A DNA stretch of 11,982 nucleotides from Stephanodiscus triporus. Lineage: Eukaryota; Bacillariophyta; Thalassiosirophyceae; Thalassiosirales; Thalassiosiraceae. Below are positions 8,401 to 11,982 of the stretch, piece after piece; within the stretch, counting starts at the first letter, position 1, and the number at the start of each line of letters is the position of its first letter. The stretch lies in NCBI GenBank assembly GCA_036939755.1, contig JALLAZ010000798.1, positions 1 to 11,982 on the forward strand, written 5' to 3'. Under the pieces are notes generated by a model. That model searched no databases. It saw only the letters and a list, made by a program, of their open reading frames with translations, and was not told the origin of the DNA. The translations under genes were made by a program, and so were the position numbers.

Positions 8401-9480
8401 TTCGGATCCCGAGTCCACCGTTTACATCCCGCCTTCAGCCATCTGGTGGACACTTTCGCTTCGTCATCTTCGCACTTAACATCCGTTGCGAGCATCATGG
8501 CCTTGTGCGCCTCCTCAAATCGACGTATGCGCTCTTCACTTTCTCCGATGGTTCGAGGTCGCATGTGGTGCAGAGCTAGTGATCCTGCGATTGCCCTGCG
8601 CGCTTCTTCAAACCGACGTATACGTTCATCACCATCGTCATCGATGGTGCAAGGTCGTATGCGATGTAGAGCTAGTGATTCTGCCATCGCCATACGCGCC
8701 TCTTCAAATCGACGTATGCGTTCAATCTTATTACTCTTCGATTCGATGCGAGACTGTAACTCCGTTTTCAGTACGGCGATTGATGTCTTATTCTTCTTGC
8801 GTTCTTTGTAAGCACGTTCAGAGACCCGCAGCAACGCTCTCCTCCCCACGGACACGGCGACATCATTCCTCCGCGAACGCTTACTAAGAGACTCCACGGA
8901 CTTTTCGCTCCCGCGACGATCGCGATCGCATGGACTATCACGGTCTTTGGCCGCAGAATCCTCGGCGTCGCTGGAATGGGCCCCTTCGACGTCAGATATG
9001 CTGGAGGGGAACTTCATCAAGCGGTCAATCCTATCCATCGTCTCGCGCGCTCTGGCTTCGCGGTGGAAATGGGCCCATCGCAGCTGGGCCTGGGTAGGTC
9101 TCCACAGCGCGGCGTTACGATCCACGTTTAAGTCAACGAGATATTGGTTGATCCGGGACATTGTGGTCAGGGATGATGATGACGTTAGTGGAAGAGGATG
9201 CGACGCAAAGCCACCATTATTTGATCGACGGTCCACGCTGGAAACTTCGACCAACTCCGTCATTAGAGAAGAGTGGGGGATTCTCCCCGACCATGCTTTT
9301 TTAAATGTTTGTGTGGCGGATCTGTCATTGTTAAATGAAGTTAATGTAAATGAATGGTGAAGTGATGATGTGATTGGATATGAGGATCGGAGTGAGCCCA
9401 TTGTCGAGAACGACGATGATTCATTGCTCCTAAGGGATGACGTGAAATTATTGAATCGTGATGGCGAGCCACACTGTTGC

Positions 9481-9523
<43 letters not shown>

Positions 9524-11093
9524 GCTGTTGCTGTTGCTGTTGTTGTTGTTGTTGTTGTTGTTGCTGTTGCTGTTGCTTTTGCCACTGCTGTTGCCGGGAC
9601 GTATCCTGATCCCGTCGCGGAGGAGCCTCGATCGCATCTGCCCCGTCATCGTGATTCCAACCCCTCGAGACGATGAACACATCCTCATCCACGGGGGACG
9701 CTGGCATCGTCTTCCTCCCGATCGGGAGCACAACCGCCGCCGCTGCCGCCGCCGCGGGGAGGCGAGTCTCGCAATCATTTTTTCCATGGGGCACGGTGGC
9801 GGATGACGGGGAAAGACGTCGCGCGTGGTCGTCGTCGCACGGGAGAGGGGGGGCGCTGACTGCGGTCTGGGAGGGGAGGGGAGAGGTCGCGGACGACGAG
9901 TCGCCGTTTGATTGACATCCGCGCGCGCGCCATCCACCCAGGAGCGCAGCGTCGCCGTCGTCGCCACCGGCTTTGTCACCACCGTCGTCGTCGTTTACGT
10001 CGTCATCATCATCGTCGTCGCCGGAATCGCCCCTGCCAGTCCGGCCGTCGACGCCGCCGAAGTATATGTCGTCCCGCCCGTCGCGGTGCCCAGCTCGACG
10101 ATCATAGTCATCGTCATCGTTCTTGTCCTCGTCCTCGTTTTCGTCCTCGTCCTCCTTACCCCCTCGCATTGTCGTCTGTGTATGCCGTCGACATCTTCCC
10201 TCCCCTCCTCCTCCTTCTTCTTCTCCTCCTCCTCCTCCTCCTCCTCCTCCTCCTCCTCGCGAGATGCTACTACTGCCACGACCACCACCACCACCGCGAC
10301 GCGCGGCATCGGCCGCCGCCCTCTGCTTGTATCGCAATCGCAATCGTCGACGCAGGTGGGACGATTGTTCCTCCTTCCTCCGCGCCATTAGGAGCGCGAT
10401 GATGCTGATGCCCCCTCCCCCCCCCCCGTCGTTGTCCTCCTCCTCCTTCCTTCCCCCGGAGACGACGATGGAATCCTTCGGCGGCATCGTCGTCGTTATC
10501 GTTGTCGTCATCATCTCCTCGCGATTATCAGAATCTTCTTCCATCGTCGTCGGCATATGCGCGGCGCGTCCGCTGTCTTCGTAGTCGTCGCCCTCCCCCG
10601 AGGAGGAGGAGGCCCCCGCCTTCCCCCCCTCGTCCTCCTCGCCGCCGCCGCCACCGTCACGAATGCAACGACGACGACGATTCCTCCCTCGCAGCGGCGG
10701 CGACATCACGTCGATGTCGTCGTTGGAAAAATCATCGGAACTCTCGTAGACGACGACGTTCGGATCGTCGAACGTGTCGTCATTCCCGCCGACGACTACT
10801 CCGACGGCTACTCCGTCGTCGTCGTCGTCATTTTCGTCGTCCGGCCCCATCGGCGTGGCGGGTCGTCGCCCCCGATCCCGGCCATCTTCGTCGTCCTCCC
10901 CCCCGCCGTCGCATTGATATTCCACGGCGGCGACGGCGGCGACGGCAGCGACTGCAGCGGCGCGACGACGACGGCGACGAGGCGGGAGGGGCGTGTGCGG
11001 CGGGGAGGGGGGGGGGATAGGACGACGACGACGACGACGACGACGACTGACGACGAACGATGCCGTCGTCACGACGTCGTCCGACCATGACAT
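5499..11093 (-). CDS. Giant ankyrin-repeat protein with polyQ tract and C-terminal pseudokinase
   Basis: One uninterrupted frame of 1864 residues; the exact role is unknown. The N-terminal part (about 1-500) is disordered and charged, with Arg, Asp/Glu, Gly and Ser blocks. A polyQ tract follows at 507-540 and three RIRRFEEA repeats start at 792, 824 and 855. Ankyrin repeats run from about 1150 to 1470 (NLPLHMAS at 1219, NTPLHTAS at 1292, QTALHLAL at 1410, MLPIELAC at 1446). The C-terminus (about 1580-1864) follows a protein-kinase fold: APE-like PPE at 1731-1733 and DVWAFG at 1762-1767. The beta-3 lysine position reads VTLV (V1595), the catalytic loop HGSVHSHN (1691-1698) lacks the HRD Asp and the Lys, and KLTGLLGS replaces the DFG (1710-1712). 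It is therefore probably a catalytically dead scaffold. Ankyrin-kinase fusions are common in diatoms. The start is uncertain because the first 500 codons are low complexity; the part from about residue 560 is secure. Confidence 0.85.
8512..8720 (-). repeat. Three tandem 31-32-aa RIRRFEEA repeats inside the ankyrin-pseudokinase gene
   Basis: Near-identical 20-mers (tcttcaaatcgacgtatgcg type) start at 8512, 8605 and 8701, with spacings of 93 and 96 bp. The flanking sequence is also similar (for example agctagtgatyctgc), so whole units of 31 and 32 codons were duplicated in frame. Each unit encodes RIRRFEEA, followed in the first two by a stretch such as LALHRIRP. Their helical, charged look suggests a coiled coil or protein-binding surface. 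Confidence 0.8.
9474..9575 (-). repeat. Polyglutamine tract, 34 codons (CAA-dominated)
   Basis: On the coding strand 34 consecutive Gln codons comprise 27 CAA and 7 CAG, with the longest pure stretch (CAA)14 at 9483-9524. An additional QQQWQK motif precedes it. The flanks read W-Q-K before and C-G-S after. Being mostly CAA rather than CAG, with CAG interruptions, it should be less prone to hairpin slippage than a pure CAG tract. Confidence 0.95.
10223..10258 (-). repeat. GAG/CTC trinucleotide repeat within the coding region
   Basis: About twelve units of a three-base repeat, read on the plus strand as ctc/tcc, fall in the region that the minus frame translates as polyglycine. It is one of several trinucleotide runs in 9970-11050 and probably varies in length between strains. 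Confidence 0.7.
11021..11047 (-). repeat. (GAC)9 microsatellite near the 5' end of the ankyrin gene
   Basis: Nine perfect GAC units on the plus strand lie inside the first 25 codons of the minus frame and give the eight-arginine run near residue 16-24. A run of ten G (11007-11016) sits close by. Length change here in steps of three would keep the frame. Confidence 0.8.
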
Positions 11094-11348
11094 ACTCCTC
11101 CTCCTCGTCGGAGGGGGCGTCGTCGTCGTCGTGGTCTTCTTCGTGCCACTTCATGATATTGTTGTTGTTTGCATCTCGACCATTGGCGGGGGGGGGGGGC
11201 GAGGTGCGCCAGCAACGCTACAACGTTAAAATTAACGCGAAAGGGATTTTTAGCGCGGCAGCTTCGAGCTTCTAAAGAGCGTCGCCTATCGAAAAAATAA
11301 AAAATGCACCTTGACCAACACAAGTGATGATGGTGTCTCTGAGAAAAG
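11094..11348. promoter_or_regulatory. Probable shared promoter region between divergent genes
   Basis: This 255-bp stretch lies between the ankyrin gene (minus) and the edge frame (plus). Its middle part is AT-richer than the surrounding GC-rich repeats (about 11220-11320), with an A-rich block near 11291-11304 and a G-run near 11189-11199. No single element is clear. A minus frame across it is also open, so the ankyrin start could lie upstream. Confidence 0.35.
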
Positions 11349-11982
11349 ATGCGCCGCTCCATGACTCCAGACTCCAGACTCCAGTCAAAGAAAGAGAGGG
11401 CTGTAGAGGAAAGAGGAGAGACTGCCGGATATTCCCGGGCAGTGATGCCATCGACGACTTTCAATTCATCCCACCTCCGACACGTTAATGTCACCGCGAC
11501 GTCGACGTCGTCAACGGGCATCGTCATCCCTCCACCGGCACAAGACGGCGATGGCATCGCCATCATCGCCGCCTTCGGCAGAATCTTCTTCGCGGTAGTT
11601 TTCGCGACCTACGCCTTCCTCCGCCTGATATATCTGATCAAGATTCACGTGGTGTCAAGACTGATCGTCGGTTCCCGCCTCCTCGCGAGGAGGGGTGGGA
11701 GGGAAATAATAACATCTTCATCGGCATCGTCATCATCATCATCGACCGATGCTTCTTCTTCTTCCTTGCTAACGCAAAATCGTTCGCATTCGTCTCGCGG
11801 CATATTGTCATCATCTTCCTTACGCTGTACGGATCTGATATTCGCAATTCGCCTATTCTTACTAGACATCATCACAACGTCATGCGATGATAGTCGTGAT
11901 CATGGCGATCATCGCGCGAGTGGTGGTATATTATCTCGTCACGAATGTTATTATTTGGACGAGAAACAGCGCCAACTCGTGG
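11349..11982 (+). CDS. Partial open frame with a hydrophobic segment, runs off the right edge
   Basis: The frame is open for 211 codons from the ATG at 11349, preceded in frame by a stop at 11340-11342, and continues beyond 11982. No family is recognised. Visible parts are a polar N-terminus, a Thr/Ser stretch (VTATSTSSTG), a strongly hydrophobic segment GIAIIAAFGRIFFAVVFATY at about 69-88 with a further hydrophobic part LRLIYLIKIHVV, a serine-rich linker (about 121-140), and a second hydrophobic run near RLFLLDIITTS. The hydrophobic part has a marked C/G preference at third positions, unlike its antisense. It is divergent from the ankyrin gene. Later Met codons at 11361 or 11445 are alternative starts. 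A minus-strand frame of 74-76 codons with a DDDDDD run overlaps it and is the main rival reading. Confidence 0.45.
   Translation, partial: MRRSMTPDSRLQSKKERAVEERGETAGYSRAVMPSTTFNSSHLRHVNVTATSTSSTGIVIPPPAQDGDGIAIIAAFGRIFFAVVFATYAFLRLIYLIKIHVVSRLIVGSRLLARRGGREIITSSSASSSSSSTDASSSSLLTQNRSHSSRGILSSSSLRCTDLIFAIRLFLLDIITTSCDDSRDHGDHRASGGILSRHECYYLDEKQRQLV
11364..11384. repeat. Triple 7-bp tandem repeat (actccag)3
   Basis: Three contiguous copies of actccag lie just downstream of the first candidate start of the edge frame. They span seven codons, so the copies are read in different phases (TPDSRLQ). This may be a minor slippage product. Confidence 0.65.

Noticed and set aside
8126..8887. Plus-strand frames of 86-133 codons opposite the repeat region of the ankyrin gene
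   Set aside because: They are antisense shadows with high cysteine and serine and no domain.
9370..9806. Plus-strand frames of poly-Leu, poly-Cys and poly-Val
   Set aside because: They arise automatically from the antisense of the CAA/CAG polyQ tract, and nothing beyond the repeat is protein-like.
9908..11090. Plus-strand frames of 153-177 codons over the repeat-rich 5' part of the ankyrin gene
   Set aside because: Trinucleotide repeats keep all frames open. The minus frame continues directly into the well-supported ankyrin and pseudokinase parts.
11069..11566. Minus-strand 165-codon frame upstream of the ankyrin start
   Set aside because: It crosses the AT-rich promoter-like region and has an irregular composition without domains; a divergent plus gene fits better, although this is not proven.

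Overview
The window looks like nuclear DNA of a eukaryotic microalga, most likely a diatom or related stramenopile. Three things point there: compact genes with short GT-AG introns (84-215 bp), conserved eukaryotic housekeeping genes packed close together, and a very long ankyrin-repeat protein whose repeats (hPxA...D.xG.LPLHhA pattern) resemble diatom ankyrin families. No bacterial operon, IS element, tRNA, rRNA or CRISPR array was seen. The lineage is inferred from style, not from a diagnostic marker.

Layout, left to right. (1) 367-1268 (+): a two-exon gene for the R-SNARE Sec22 (228 aa) of ER-Golgi traffic. (2) 1973-2518 (-): a single-exon gene for Imp3 (181 aa), the S4-domain protein of the U3 snoRNP, convergent with Sec22. 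(3) 2839-2991 (+): a candidate 50-aa single-pass membrane microprotein, divergent from Imp3. (4) 3534-5208 (-): a five-exon gene for a 404-aa type II membrane sulfotransferase (Sulfotransferase_2 / carbohydrate sulfotransferase type), including a 34-nt microexon. (5) 5499-11093 (-): an uninterrupted 1864-codon frame encoding a disordered, charged N-terminal half, a 34-residue polyglutamine tract, three short tandem repeats, an ankyrin region and a C-terminal kinase-like domain whose catalytic residues are all replaced (pseudokinase). (6) 11349-11982 (+): an open frame running off the right edge, with a strong hydrophobic segment, divergent from gene 5.

The genes do not form a pathway. Sec22 and the sulfotransferase both belong to the secretory route, but nothing links them beyond proximity. 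The most unusual object is the ankyrin-polyQ-pseudokinase protein. The other items worth a second look are the 50-aa membrane microprotein, a strong hairpin at about 3252-3291, the microexon, and the edge gene. I see no convincing new multi-gene system.
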